Shown here: positions 7,957 through 17,386 of the stretch, in pieces
Layout: each line of letters opens with the position of its first letter
How positions within the stretch are numbered: position 1 is the first letter of the stretch
Source of the DNA: Arcticibacter pallidicorallinus
GTDB taxonomy: Bacteria > Bacteroidota > Bacteroidia > Sphingobacteriales > Sphingobacteriaceae
Direction of reading: 5' to 3'
Length of the DNA: 64,000 bases
Assembly (NCBI RefSeq): GCF_003002875.1
Contig: NZ_PVTH01000001.1
Coordinates: forward strand, 1 to 64,000
Made by a program: the position numbers and the translations under genes
The notes under the pieces: model-generated
The model's input: only the letters and a program-made list of their open reading frames with translations
What the model was told of the DNA's origin: nothing
Databases searched by the model: none

Positions 7957-8781
7957 TTATTGTCTTATGAATGATAAGGTACTGTCGCAAGCCTGCTTTA
8001 AGGCTTCCGGCAGGAATTTATCGGTCCATGGGTGCCGTGCGTTGAAAACATGGTCGGCATTTTCCAGTACCATCAGATAACTTGTAGGGTGCTGACGCTT
8101 CAGCAGCTGAGCTTGTTTAATATCTACCACGTTGTCCTGGTCTCCATGAATAATGAGCCAGGGCTGTTTAAGAGACTGGGCTGCGGCAAGAAGGTCCAGC
8201 TTTTCAGCATTCTTTTCCAGGTCTGTCAACACATCCAGATAAAGAGGCATTTGCTGGTTTGTTCTTGAATTAGACATATATATTACACCTTCTTTTCTCC
8301 AATAAGATTCATAGTCCACATTCCATAGACCTCTGAAATTGCTGATAGAAGCCCAGGTAACCAGTTTGTCAACTCTTTCATCAACGTTTGTCTGCAAGAT
8401 ACTGATACCGCCACCGAGGCTGTGTCCGATGAGAATGATCTTATGTGGAGACGGGAAATCTTTACCGCTTTTAGCATAGGTAATCACCTCGTCGAGGTCA
8501 TTAAGTTCTTTACTGAACGTATTACGGGCGAATGTTTCCAGATCATCAAAAACATCAATACCGTCTTTCGTCATTCCGTTATGCGAGAAGTTGAATTTCA
8601 GGAAGCTAACGCCGTTATTAGCAAAGTATTCAGCTACCAAATAATGCGTGCCCCAATCTTTGAAGCCTTTAAATCCGTGGACGAAAATGACTAAAGGCGC
8701 ATTCGCGCTTTCGGATATTATATAGTCTATAAGTATCGGCTTTCTTTCAAAACCCGGTATCTGCGTTTTTTGTAAAATCAT
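7957..8781 (-). CDS. Alpha/beta hydrolase
   Basis: This 274-residue protein has an alpha/beta-hydrolase fold. The oxyanion region is VHGFKGFKDWG near 35-44 and the nucleophile elbow is GHSLGG with Ser121. The likely acid is Asp216 (or Asp214) in HGDQDNVV and the likely base is His244 in NADHVF. It has no signal peptide. The sequence resembles small esterase or acyl-transferring hydrolases of the peptidase S9/BAAT type, but the substrate cannot be told. It lies upstream of the ECF sigma gene on the same strand, with a 101-nt gap, and diverges from hemA. Confidence 0.85.
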   Translation of the reverse strand: MILQKTQIPGFERKPILIDYIISESANAPLVIFVHGFKGFKDWGTHYLVAEYFANNGVSFLKFNFSHNGMTKDGIDVFDDLETFARNTFSKELNDLDEVITYAKSGKDFPSPHKIILIGHSLGGGISILQTNVDERVDKLVTWASISNFRGLWNVDYESYWRKEGVIYMSNSRTNQQMPLYLDVLTDLEKNAEKLDLLAAAQSLKQPWLIIHGDQDNVVDIKQAQLLKRQHPTSYLMVLENADHVFNARHPWTDKFLPEALKQACDSTLSFIRQ

Positions 8782-8979
8782 GTGGATGCGCGTTTACTTA
8801 ACTGTAAGCTATATAACTTTATATAGTTTTCAAAATTTAAAATGATCGACTGCGTTGCTGATATTTGATACGCCTTTTTTGATATATTTATTTACAAATT
8901 AACACATTATATCTTATTTATATATAATCTAAATAATCCTGTTTGACAAAGGAATGACAGCGGTGCTTATGGGTATTGG

Positions 8980-8987
8980 TACCTTTG
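8980..8987 (+). promoter_or_regulatory. Candidate -7 promoter element for hemA
   Basis: TACCTTTG matches the Bacteroidota -7 consensus TAnnTTTG exactly and lies 30 nt before the hemA TTG start. No good TTTG is found at the expected -33 position, so recognition may need an activator or may be weak. Confidence 0.5.
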
Positions 8988-9017
8988 ATGAGGTTTTTTT
9001 TTTAAACATACTCAGAG

Positions 9018-10244
9018 TTGAAACAATTAAAAGTTTTAGCATTTACGCATCAGCAGATTGATCTTAAGGATTTAGGGAAATTGGTAATCTGTAATCAATC
9101 GTTGGTTGGCAGATTAAGTGCTGTTAAACAACAATTTGGTATTGCTGAAATCTTTTACGTCGGCACATGTAACAGGGTTGAATTCGTGTTCTGTGCGTCT
9201 CAGCAAATTACTCCTGCTTTTATAAAAGATTTTGTCCGCTCTCTCGATTTTTGTATCGAAGAAGATAAGCTGGATGATTTCGTTCATAAAGCAAAGTGGT
9301 ATGAAGATGAAGAAGCGCTAAACCATTTGCTTCGTATTTCATGTTCTTTGGAAAGTCTGGTTGTAGGAGAGAAAGAGATACTGGCACAAGTTCGCAAATC
9401 TTATGAAATATGCAGAGAAGCGGGCTTTACGGGCGACTATCTTAGAATGATCATGAATCAGGTGGTGAAGGCAGCGAAGCGGGTTTATACGGAGACGAGG
9501 ATCTCTAAAAATCCGGTATCCGTAGTTTCACTCGCTTACCGTAAGTTAAGAGAACTGAATATGTGCTCCAATTCCCGCATTCTTATCGTGGGCGCAGGAG
9601 AAACCAATAAGACCATTTCCAAATATCTTCAAAAACATAAGTACTCCAACTTTGCCGTCTTTAATCGTACGTTGTCTAAGGCGGAAGAACTTGCAAAAGA
9701 CTTGCGAGGGGAGGCTTATCCGCTTGAAGAGCTTAAAAATTATAAGAAAGGGTTTGATGTGATTGTGACTTGTACAAGTGCCACAGAGCCTTTGATAACG
9801 AATGATATCTACCAGTCGCTTCTGAACGGAGAGACCGATAAGAAGGTGATTGTGGATCTTGCGATTCCAAACGATACAGATGAAGCGGTGCTGGATAGTA
9901 ATCCGGTTCACTATATTGAGGTTAAAAGTCTTCAGGAGGTTGCAAACCGCAATATGCAGGAGAGATATCAGGAGCATGTTCATGCAGAAGTAATCATCGA
10001 GCAGACAATAGACGAATTCAGACCGCTTTTAAAGCAACGTCGTATTGAGCTGGCGATGCGTGAGGTTCCCCTGAAGATCAAGGAAATTAAGAGTACGGCG
10101 ATAAATTCTGTATTTGCCGCCGATATCGAGCAGTTGGACGACAACTCAAGGGAGGTTCTGGAGCGTGTTATTAACTACATGGAGAAGAAATATATCAGTG
10201 TTCCTATGGTCATGGCCAAGGAAATATTGGTTAACAATAGTTAA
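9018..10244 (+). CDS. hemA: Glutamyl-tRNA reductase
   Basis: This enzyme catalyses the first step of C5-pathway tetrapyrrole synthesis: NADPH reduction of glutamyl-tRNA(Glu) to glutamate-1-semialdehyde. The catalytic Cys51 is in the GTCNRVEF motif. The glycine-rich NADPH loop VGAGETN is at about 191-197, and a C-terminal helical dimerization domain follows. The length of 408 residues is normal. The start is TTG: no ATG fits, and KQLKVLAFTHQQI is the usual beginning in this phylum. It is the first gene of the heme cluster and is followed by a separate promoter before hemC. Confidence 0.96.
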   Translation: MKQLKVLAFTHQQIDLKDLGKLVICNQSLVGRLSAVKQQFGIAEIFYVGTCNRVEFVFCASQQITPAFIKDFVRSLDFCIEEDKLDDFVHKAKWYEDEEALNHLLRISCSLESLVVGEKEILAQVRKSYEICREAGFTGDYLRMIMNQVVKAAKRVYTETRISKNPVSVVSLAYRKLRELNMCSNSRILIVGAGETNKTISKYLQKHKYSNFAVFNRTLSKAEELAKDLRGEAYPLEELKNYKKGFDVIVTCTSATEPLITNDIYQSLLNGETDKKVIVDLAIPNDTDEAVLDSNPVHYIEVKSLQEVANRNMQERYQEHVHAEVIIEQTIDEFRPLLKQRRIELAMREVPLKIKEIKSTAINSVFAADIEQLDDNSREVLERVINYMEKKYISVPMVMAKEILVNNS

Positions 10245-10256
10245 TTTTCAAGTCTC

Positions 10257-10287
10257 TGTGCATCAGATGCGATATTCGTTATTTTTG
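10257..10287 (+). promoter_or_regulatory. Candidate promoter for hemC-hemD
   Basis: TATTTTTG at 10280-10287 is a perfect TAnnTTTG match. TGTG lies 19 nt upstream in place of TTTG. The start codon of the hemCD gene is 20 nt downstream. This suggests hemCD and the following genes can be transcribed apart from hemA. Confidence 0.55.
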
Positions 10288-10307
10288 CAAAAAGGCTATA
10301 TTTTATT

Positions 10308-11888
10308 TTGGATAGAAAACTTATTATTGGAACACGGGGGAGCGAACTTGCTCTCTGGCAAGCGAACTTCGTTAAAGACAGACTTTCGGAACTGGGTGTT
10401 GATGCAGATCTGAAAATTATAAAAACTCAGGGAGATAAAATTCTTAATCTCCGTTTAGACAAGCTGGAAGGTAAAGGGTTTTTTACCAAGGAATTAGAAG
10501 AGGGTTTACTCGATAATTCGATTGATATAGCTGTCCATTCACATAAAGACCTACCTACTCAACATCCTGAAGGATTGGTTATTGCGGCCGTCTCCGAGCG
10601 TGAAGATCCCCATGAACTTTTATTGATATTGAAAGACTGCGTGGATGTTAAACAAAAGCTATCCGTGAAGTTTGGTGGTATGGTGGGAACGTCTTCAAAC
10701 AGAAGAAGGTCTCAGCTGCTGGCTTTTCGTCCGGATTTTGAAATCGAAGATCTGCGCGGTAACGTGCTGACGCGTATTCAGAAGCTGCGGGACGAGGACT
10801 ATGATGCCATTATCCTGGCTAAGGCAGGTGTTGCACGATTAGGTCTTGACCTTAGCGAGTTTCATGTAGAAGAGCTTGAGCCAATAGAACTTATACCGGC
10901 ACCGGCACAGGGTGTTTTGGCTATACAGATTCGTGAAGGAAATCCTGATCTTTATAATCTGCTTCAGCGTATCCATAACAAGGACGTCGCAGAGGTTATA
11001 GCCGTTGAGAGAAAGGTTCTTAATCTTTTCAATGGTGGTTGTCATATGCCCTTAGGGTGTTATTGCCGCAAGGAGGATGGAAAGTTTCATGTTTGGACCG
11101 CTAAAGCTGATGAGGGAGATATGTTCCCGAGCAGACTTTATATGGAGGCAGATTCTACCGAGGGGTTGGCAGAGCGTGTTGTTGCCAAGTTCTCTAAAGA
11201 GCGTAGCTTCCCGTCCAAGGTCTTCATCACCCGTGAAATATCCGAGTCAAGTTATTTCTACAAAGCGATGGCAGCAAATGGTATCGCGATAGACGGGCGT
11301 TCTTTAATTCGCACGTTTCCGATCATCAATAAGCTTGATTCTTATATACTTCGTGATATTGACTGGATTTTCTTCAGCAGTAAGAACGCTATCGAGTACT
11401 TCTTTAATCTTGATCCGCAGATTGCAAAGCGCACCAAATTTGGTGTTCTTGGTCGTGCTTCTGAAGAGACGTTAAGGCGCTTCGGCAGGGTACCGGATTT
11501 TAGCGGGGAAGATGAGGGAATTGACACAACTGAGATCGCAAAAGAGTTTGCGAGTATCGCAAGCGGTACGAAGGTCTTGTTCCCTGGCGCAAAAGGCTCT
11601 TTACGCACGGTGCAACAGCTTCTGTCAGAGCAGACCAAGATCATTGATCTTCCGATATACGAAACTGTTCAGGAAACTAACGTCGAGCAATCTCATGCAG
11701 AAGTGCTTATTTTCACAAGCCCCTCAAATGTTGAAGCCTATTTCAACAGCAACTTGCTTGAACCCGGACAAAAGGTAATCTGTATCGGCAAATCTACCGG
11801 GAAAAAGTTTGACGAGATGGGTGTTCATTATTCGCTGCCTTACTCGCCCGACGAAATCGGTCTTGCGGAGGCGGTATACGGACTTTAA
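10308..11888 (+). CDS. hemC: Fused hydroxymethylbilane synthase / uroporphyrinogen-III synthase
   Basis: This 526-residue bifunctional protein has a porphobilinogen deaminase domain (about 1-300) and a uroporphyrinogen-III synthase domain (about 303-526). In the first, KLIIGTRGSELALWQA opens the domain, Asp81 lies in HSHKDLPT, and Cys245 in GGCHMPLG is the attachment site of the dipyrromethane cofactor. The second starts at SKVFITRE and contains FFSSKNAIEYF and the FTSPSNVEAYF motif typical of HemD. The fusion would pass the unstable hydroxymethylbilane directly between active sites. The start codon is TTG, with no suitable ATG. hemB follows 9 nt later. Confidence 0.94.
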   Translation: MDRKLIIGTRGSELALWQANFVKDRLSELGVDADLKIIKTQGDKILNLRLDKLEGKGFFTKELEEGLLDNSIDIAVHSHKDLPTQHPEGLVIAAVSEREDPHELLLILKDCVDVKQKLSVKFGGMVGTSSNRRRSQLLAFRPDFEIEDLRGNVLTRIQKLRDEDYDAIILAKAGVARLGLDLSEFHVEELEPIELIPAPAQGVLAIQIREGNPDLYNLLQRIHNKDVAEVIAVERKVLNLFNGGCHMPLGCYCRKEDGKFHVWTAKADEGDMFPSRLYMEADSTEGLAERVVAKFSKERSFPSKVFITREISESSYFYKAMAANGIAIDGRSLIRTFPIINKLDSYILRDIDWIFFSSKNAIEYFFNLDPQIAKRTKFGVLGRASEETLRRFGRVPDFSGEDEGIDTTEIAKEFASIASGTKVLFPGAKGSLRTVQQLLSEQTKIIDLPIYETVQETNVEQSHAEVLIFTSPSNVEAYFNSNLLEPGQKVICIGKSTGKKFDEMGVHYSLPYSPDEIGLAEAVYGL

Positions 11889-11897
11889 TCATTAAAA

Positions 11898-12869
11898 ATG
11901 CTACAAAGACCAAGAAGAAACAGAAAGAGTGAAGTGATTCGCCAGATGGTTAAAGAGACTCATTTGACGGCTGCTAATCTTATTTTTCCGCTTTTTATAG
12001 TAGACGGACAAAATCAGAAAACAGAGGTAAGTTCCATGCCTGGGATTTACCGTTATTCCATCGATAACTTACTAAGAGAAGTTGAGAGTTGTATGAATCT
12101 GGGTCTTAAGTCCTTTGACCTGTTTCCCTATATCGAAGAATCGTTAAAAGACAAATACGCTTCGGAAAGTTACCGTGAAGGCTCACTTTACCTTCGCGCT
12201 ATCGCAGAAGTGAAGCGTAATTTTCCTGAAGCTTGTGTCATTACCGATGTGGCGATGGATCCCTATAATTCTGACGGTCACGACGGGATTGTTGAAAACG
12301 GCGTTATCCTAAATGATGAAACCCTCGAAGTGTTGGGCAAAATGGCCCTGGCGCATGCCCGGATGGGTGCTGATATCATCGCTCCATCAGATATGATGGA
12401 TGGGCGAATCGGTTATATACGTCAGGTGCTGGACGATAATGATTTTCAGCATGTATCGTTGATGTCTTACTGCGCGAAATATGCAAGCGCCTTCTACGGT
12501 CCTTTCCGCGATGCTTTGGGCTCTGCTCCGAAGGCGGGGGATAAGAAGACCTATCAAATGGATCCTGCGAATCAGCGCGAGGCACTGATTGAAGCGTCGC
12601 TGGATGAGCAGGAGGGTGCCGATTTTCTGATGGTTAAACCAGCACTTGCTTATCTTGATGTTATCAAATTATTGAAGGACCACACTGATCTGCCCATAGC
12701 GGCATATAATGTAAGTGGAGAATACTCGATGATAAAGGCAGCGGCTCAAAAGGGCTGGCTTGATGAACAGCGCACTATTGCAGAGGTTCTTACCAGTATC
12801 CGCCGTGCAGGGGCTACTGCCATTCTATCATATCATTCGAAGGAAGTTCTGCTCAATAAGTGGATCTAA
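11898..12869 (+). CDS. hemB: Delta-aminolevulinic acid dehydratase (porphobilinogen synthase)
   Basis: This enzyme condenses two 5-aminolevulinate molecules to porphobilinogen. The two active-site lysines are Lys194 in SYCAKYAS and Lys247 in MVKPALAYLD. The metal-site region reads ITDVAMDPYNSDGHDG (about 115-130), with aspartates where zinc enzymes have cysteines. It therefore belongs to the magnesium-type variants. The length of 323 residues is normal. It sits 9 nt after hemCD and 33 nt before hemL in the heme operon. Confidence 0.96.
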   Translation: MLQRPRRNRKSEVIRQMVKETHLTAANLIFPLFIVDGQNQKTEVSSMPGIYRYSIDNLLREVESCMNLGLKSFDLFPYIEESLKDKYASESYREGSLYLRAIAEVKRNFPEACVITDVAMDPYNSDGHDGIVENGVILNDETLEVLGKMALAHARMGADIIAPSDMMDGRIGYIRQVLDDNDFQHVSLMSYCAKYASAFYGPFRDALGSAPKAGDKKTYQMDPANQREALIEASLDEQEGADFLMVKPALAYLDVIKLLKDHTDLPIAAYNVSGEYSMIKAAAQKGWLDEQRTIAEVLTSIRRAGATAILSYHSKEVLLNKWI

Positions 12870-12902
12870 GCCTTTTTACTTGGAAAATAAGTTATTTCAG
12901 AC

Positions 12903-14252
12903 ATGTCAAAACCCAGTATAGCATCAATCAATACCGTTAAATCGCCGGATATCAGCAGGGAAAAATCGTCTGCTCTCTATGAAACAGCGAAAGGATATTT
13001 TCCGGGAGGCGTGAACTCACCTGTGAGGGCATTTAAATCTGTTTTCGGATCTCCCCTGTTTATCGAAAAGGGCGACGGATGTTTTGTCTGGGATGCAGAT
13101 GGAAACAAGTTTATCGATTTCTGCTGTTCCTGGGGGCCGCTGATTTTAGGTCATAATAATCCGGTGGTTAAAGAGCATGTATTGAAGGCTATTGATAACG
13201 GAATGAGCTTTGGTGCGCCAACCGCACTGGAGAATGATCTTGCATCACTTATCTTGAGCAATAACAAAAAGATCGAAAAGATTCGGTTTGTGAGTTCAGG
13301 TACGGAGGCCGTAATGTCGGCAATCCGCCTGGCGAGAGGATATACCAAACGCGATAAAATTCTGAAGTTTGACGGTTGCTACCACGGGCATGTTGACTCT
13401 TTGCTCGTTAAGGCAGGCTCAGGCCTCGTTACTTTTGGAGAAACTTCCTCAGCGGGAGTTCCGCAAAGTTTTGCTGAAGAGACGGTCGTTATACCCTTGA
13501 ACGATAAAGATGCAGTAAGAGCAGCATTTGAGCAGTTTAAGGATCAGATAGCAGCAATCATTATAGAAGGAATTCCAGCGAATAACGGTTTGCTAATTCA
13601 GGACAAGGACTTTGTTCATTTCTTGCGTGACATAACCAAAGAAAATGGGTCGCTCCTGATCTTCGACGAAGTCATTACCGGCTTTCGGCTGGGTTTTGAA
13701 GGAGCTGCGGCTTATTATGACGTTAACCCCGATATCATTACCTACGGCAAGATCATAGGCGGTGGTATGCCTGTTGGTGCTTATGGCGCTTCAGCAGAAA
13801 TAATGGGAAATATATCGCCTGAAGGCTCTGTTTATCAGGCAGGGACTTTATCGGGAAATCCGGTAGCGATGTCTGCCGGCATTGGTCAGCTTTCTCAATT
13901 GCTGAAGCCAGGGTTCTACGAGGAACTTCTGTCTAAAACAGCAGGCTTTGTTAGCGACATACAGGAATTTGCTGACCAGCGCGGATATGCGTTTAAGATA
14001 TTTACCATCGGCTCACTTTTCTGGTTCGCCTTTACTGACAAGGATATTAAAACTGCGGCAGCTATTGATGCGTCAAGTATGCAATATTTCAAAGTTTTTC
14101 ATCGTGAATTGCTGAATCGTGGAATCTACATAGGTCCTTCGGGCTATGAAGTAGGCTTCGTTTCTGCAGCGCATTCACAGGCAGAGCTCGAGAGTGCAAA
14201 AAAGGCTATCTTTGACAGTCTGGACATAGTGTTTTTGAAAGATCATGCGTAA
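12903..14252 (+). CDS. hemL: Glutamate-1-semialdehyde 2,1-aminomutase
   Basis: This class III PLP enzyme converts glutamate-1-semialdehyde to 5-aminolevulinate, the step after HemA. The predicted PLP lysine is Lys283 in TYGKIIGGGMPVG. The motifs FPGGVNSPVRAF near 33-45 and SSGTEAVMSAIRLAR near 131-145 are characteristic and separate it from other aminotransferases. It has 449 residues. Its last 8 nt overlap the start of the histidine kinase gene, so the two are translationally coupled. Confidence 0.96.
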   Translation: MSKPSIASINTVKSPDISREKSSALYETAKGYFPGGVNSPVRAFKSVFGSPLFIEKGDGCFVWDADGNKFIDFCCSWGPLILGHNNPVVKEHVLKAIDNGMSFGAPTALENDLASLILSNNKKIEKIRFVSSGTEAVMSAIRLARGYTKRDKILKFDGCYHGHVDSLLVKAGSGLVTFGETSSAGVPQSFAEETVVIPLNDKDAVRAAFEQFKDQIAAIIIEGIPANNGLLIQDKDFVHFLRDITKENGSLLIFDEVITGFRLGFEGAAAYYDVNPDIITYGKIIGGGMPVGAYGASAEIMGNISPEGSVYQAGTLSGNPVAMSAGIGQLSQLLKPGFYEELLSKTAGFVSDIQEFADQRGYAFKIFTIGSLFWFAFTDKDIKTAAAIDASSMQYFKVFHRELLNRGIYIGPSGYEVGFVSAAHSQAELESAKKAIFDSLDIVFLKDHA

Positions 14253-15120
14253 GTCTCTGGTTATATTTTATGCTTTGGTTGTATATGCTTTCGCCGAGCT
14301 TATCTGGTGGGGCATATTGCTTGTTGAGATTCAGCCTGAGCGTAGAACGATGATCCTTGGCGAAGGCGCTGTATTTATCCTGCTCTTTTTTACAGGAGCC
14401 TACCAACTGCAAAAGACGCTGCGTAAGGAGCAAAAACTCCACGAGCAGCAGAAAAACTTTCTTTTGTCGGTTACCCACGAGTTAAAGTCGCCCCTTGCAT
14501 CCATCAAGCTGTATCTGCAGACTATTCTCAAGAGGAATCTGGATAAAGAACAGATGCATTCTTTTCTGAATAATTCACTTAAAGATATTGAGCGCCTGGA
14601 TGATCTGGTCGAGAATATGCTCATCGCCACTCGCATAGATAATCATTCCTATAGCTTCCCCAAGGAAGAATTTAATCTCTCGGATCTTGTTGAAAGAGTC
14701 GCAAGCCGACTGCAAATACACACCTGTAGTTCGCAGATTATTAAGCTTGATCTGGAACCTGAGATATGTGTTACCGGAGACAAGTTTGCATTAACTCTGG
14801 TGATCTCGAACCTGATCGAAAACGCCGTTAAATATTCTCCGCCATGTGAAGAGATCGCTGTGGGACTGAAGAAAACAAGTAACGGAATTAGCTTCACGGT
14901 TGCTGATAAGGGAATCGGAATAAAGGACGAAGAAAAAGCTCGTATTTTTGATAAGTTTTATCGTGTGGGTAGTGAGGATACGCGAAAAACTAAAGGGACT
15001 GGACTGGGTTTATATATTGTCAAGCAGGTGCTTGACAAGCATCTTGCATTAATCAAAGTGAAAAACAACCGGCCTGCCGGGAGTATTTTCGAAGTAACAT
15101 TTAACTCAAATGGCCACTAA
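14245..15120 (+). CDS. Membrane sensor histidine kinase
   Basis: This 291-residue kinase has two membrane segments (about 4-26 and 40-52) with only a very short periplasmic loop. A dimerization domain follows with phospho-acceptor His78 in SVTHELKSPL. The ATPase domain has the N box NLIENAVKYSP, the G1 box DKGIGI, an F box near IFDKFYRV and the G2 box GTGLGLYIV. The small periplasmic loop suggests it senses the membrane itself or a partner, not a periplasmic ligand. It overlaps hemL by 8 nt and the response regulator by 11 nt. Confidence 0.92.
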   Translation: MRKSLVIFYALVVYAFAELIWWGILLVEIQPERRTMILGEGAVFILLFFTGAYQLQKTLRKEQKLHEQQKNFLLSVTHELKSPLASIKLYLQTILKRNLDKEQMHSFLNNSLKDIERLDDLVENMLIATRIDNHSYSFPKEEFNLSDLVERVASRLQIHTCSSQIIKLDLEPEICVTGDKFALTLVISNLIENAVKYSPPCEEIAVGLKKTSNGISFTVADKGIGIKDEEKARIFDKFYRVGSEDTRKTKGTGLGLYIVKQVLDKHLALIKVKNNRPAGSIFEVTFNSNGH

Positions 15121-15814
15121 ACAACGCATTTTATTAGTTGAAGATGAAGAACATCTTCTGGAAGCGATTAAGCTTAACCTGGAGCTGGAAGGTTACAAAG
15201 TAACAACAGCAAATGATGGTAAGAAAGCGCTTAAAGTATTCAAAGAGGAAAGGTTCAATTTGATCATTCTCGATGTAATGCTTCCGGAAATCGACGGCTT
15301 TCAGGTTGCAGAGACCATTCGTCTGGAAAACACGGAAGTTCCGATCATGTTTCTCACCGCCAAGAATACAAGCGAGGATAAGGTTACCGGACTTAAAAAA
15401 GGTGCTGATGACTATCTGGTGAAGCCATTTAATCTTGAAGAGCTTATACTTCGCGTAAATAACCTTGTGAAACGTGGTCTTTCGGGAGAAGAAAAGAAGG
15501 AGCTTAACACCTATAAAATAGGAGATAAGACCATTTATTTCAACTCGTTTGAATTAAGGAATGATGATGGCTCGGTAACACCGTTAACGAAAAAGGAGAC
15601 GATGCTTCTTAAGCTTCTTATTGAGAGAAGGAATGAAGCAGTGTCAAGAGAGCAGATCCTTGAAACGGTGTGGAATTACGATGTATATCCATCCACTCGA
15701 ACAATTGACAACTTCATCCTTACTTTTAGAAAATACTTCGAGCCAGATCAGAAGAATCCGGTATACTTCCACTCTATCCGCGGAGTAGGATATAAGTTTA
15801 CTGACAATCACTAA
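15110..15814 (+). CDS. OmpR/PhoB-family response regulator
   Basis: The receiver domain (about 4-120) has the acidic pair Glu11/Asp12, the phospho-acceptor Asp55 in ILDVMLPEIDG and the switch lysine Lys105 in YLVKPF. The C-terminal domain is a winged helix with the typical RTIDNFILTFRKYFE and GVGYKF motifs. It is the cognate partner of the overlapping kinase. Its position inside the heme operon suggests control of heme genes or of a heme-dependent process, but no binding site was identified. Confidence 0.94.
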   Translation: MATKQRILLVEDEEHLLEAIKLNLELEGYKVTTANDGKKALKVFKEERFNLIILDVMLPEIDGFQVAETIRLENTEVPIMFLTAKNTSEDKVTGLKKGADDYLVKPFNLEELILRVNNLVKRGLSGEEKKELNTYKIGDKTIYFNSFELRNDDGSVTPLTKKETMLLKLLIERRNEAVSREQILETVWNYDVYPSTRTIDNFILTFRKYFEPDQKNPVYFHSIRGVGYKFTDNH

Positions 15815-15816
15815 TT

Positions 15817-16332
15817 ATGTTAACACGCAATGTCCGCTTTGCGCTTATAGCGTTAGCTACCGTATTACTGGCCTGGACAGTCTCCAGGGAAGAGTATGAG
15901 CTAACGGCTTTAGTGGCACTGGGTATTGTGCTATTAGTTGTCAGTTATTTCCGTGATGGTACCGTTTTACTTGCGGCACGCTCGCTTCAGAGTAAGGATT
16001 ACGAAAAGACGGAACGCTTACTGAAAGAGATCAAGTATCCCGACCGTCTTCGTAAGAACAGACGTGGGTATTACGAGTTCATATACGGTAATATAGAACT
16101 GCAGCGTAAAAATTATGAAGAGGCGGAAACGCACTTTCAAATAGCAAGCCGCTTTCCGCTGAAGAATGAAAATGATAAAGCGCTTGTGTTCGTCCATCTG
16201 GCAAATCTCAATCTGAGGAAGAAAATGATGGACAGAGCAGAGGCTTATCTGGTCAAAGCACGCGAATTGAAGACAAGTGCCAGAGTCCAGAATATCATAT
16301 TAAAAATTGAAACAGAAATACAAAAAGCATAG
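15817..16332 (+). CDS. Membrane-anchored TPR-like protein
   Basis: This 171-residue protein has a pair of hydrophobic segments near residues 7-20 and 29-45. They are followed by a helical region with tetratricopeptide-like repeats, including KDYEKTERLLKEI, YGNIELQRKNYEEAETHF and LANLNLRKKMMDRAEAYL. It lies 2 nt after the response regulator, and its stop codon TAG shares its G with the GTG start of hemE. Such proteins usually act as scaffolds. A role in organising heme enzymes at the membrane, or in the adjacent signalling pair, is inference. Confidence 0.75.
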   Translation: MLTRNVRFALIALATVLLAWTVSREEYELTALVALGIVLLVVSYFRDGTVLLAARSLQSKDYEKTERLLKEIKYPDRLRKNRRGYYEFIYGNIELQRKNYEEAETHFQIASRFPLKNENDKALVFVHLANLNLRKKMMDRAEAYLVKARELKTSARVQNIILKIETEIQKA

Positions 16333-17375
16333 TGATTAACAACCAAAAAGATTCCTTGTTTATTAGAGCAGCGTTTTCGCAGCCAACCGAGCGCCCCCCT
16401 GTATGGATGATGCGTCAGGCAGGACGTTTTATGAAAGAATATTGGGAAATCAAGAACAAATATTCTTTTCTTGAGATGTGCAAAACTCCCGAGATTGCAG
16501 CTGATGTAACTATGTTACCTGTTGACTTGTTGGGTATCGACGCAGCTATTTTATTCTCTGATATCCTGGTTACAGGCGAGGCAATGGGAGGGGATTTGAG
16601 CTTCACTCAAGGGATCGGTCCGAAGTACGCGAACCCTGTCCGCACTCAACAGGATGTTGATAACCTTACTACTGATGTCGAGGAGAAGCTTCAGTATGTT
16701 CCTGACGCTATCAAGGTCATTCAGCAAAGGCTGAATGGGAAGACGCCTTTGATCGGTTTTGCAGGTGCTCCTTTTACCGTCATGAGCTACCTGGTAGAAG
16801 GCGGCTCTTCAAAGGACTTCAAGCTGACCAAGCTGATGATCCATAACCAGCCGGAACTTGCTCATCAGTTGCTGAACAAAATTGCCGATGTAACGATTAC
16901 CTACCTCAATATGCAGATAGATGCCGGGGTTAATGCCTTGCAGCTGTTTGATAGCTGGGCTTTAGCGCTTTCATGGGATGACTATAGGGAGTTCTCGCAT
17001 CAGTACAACACACGGATTATAGCCGGACTGAAACGACAAGACATACCCATCATATCATTCTGCAAGGGTAGCTCTGTGTTTGCACCTGTCATGGCAGAAG
17101 CAAAACCTGACGTTATATCAGTAGACTGGAATGCAGATCTTTTAAATATCAAAAAAAGCATCCCTGCCGGTATTGCCGTTCAGGGAAACCTGGACCCTCA
17201 TATCCTGTACGCCGATAAAAAGGTGATCAGAGAGCGTATCCTCAGGTTGCATGATCGTATGAAAGAAGAGAACGGCTTTATATTCAATCTGGGTCACGGG
17301 ATAATGCCTGATATTCCATTCGATAACGTAAAGTATGCCGTTCAGGTAATTCAAAATGAACTCGTTAACTCCTAA
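16332..17375 (+). CDS. hemE: Uroporphyrinogen decarboxylase
   Basis: This enzyme decarboxylates the four acetate side chains of uroporphyrinogen III to give coproporphyrinogen III. Signatures are PPVWMMRQAGR near 22-32, GFAGAPFTVMSYLVEGG near 143-159 and NLGHGIMPD near the C-terminus. The length of 347 residues is normal. The start is GTG, overlapping the preceding stop by one base, which indicates coupling to the TPR gene. hemJ follows after 11 nt. Confidence 0.96.
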   Translation: MINNQKDSLFIRAAFSQPTERPPVWMMRQAGRFMKEYWEIKNKYSFLEMCKTPEIAADVTMLPVDLLGIDAAILFSDILVTGEAMGGDLSFTQGIGPKYANPVRTQQDVDNLTTDVEEKLQYVPDAIKVIQQRLNGKTPLIGFAGAPFTVMSYLVEGGSSKDFKLTKLMIHNQPELAHQLLNKIADVTITYLNMQIDAGVNALQLFDSWALALSWDDYREFSHQYNTRIIAGLKRQDIPIISFCKGSSVFAPVMAEAKPDVISVDWNADLLNIKKSIPAGIAVQGNLDPHILYADKKVIRERILRLHDRMKEENGFIFNLGHGIMPDIPFDNVKYAVQVIQNELVNS

Positions 17376-17386
17376 CCGATAAGCCG

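Noticed and set aside
8993-9004. T run before hemA as a terminator
   Set aside because: No stem precedes it, and it lies downstream of a promoter element leading into hemA.
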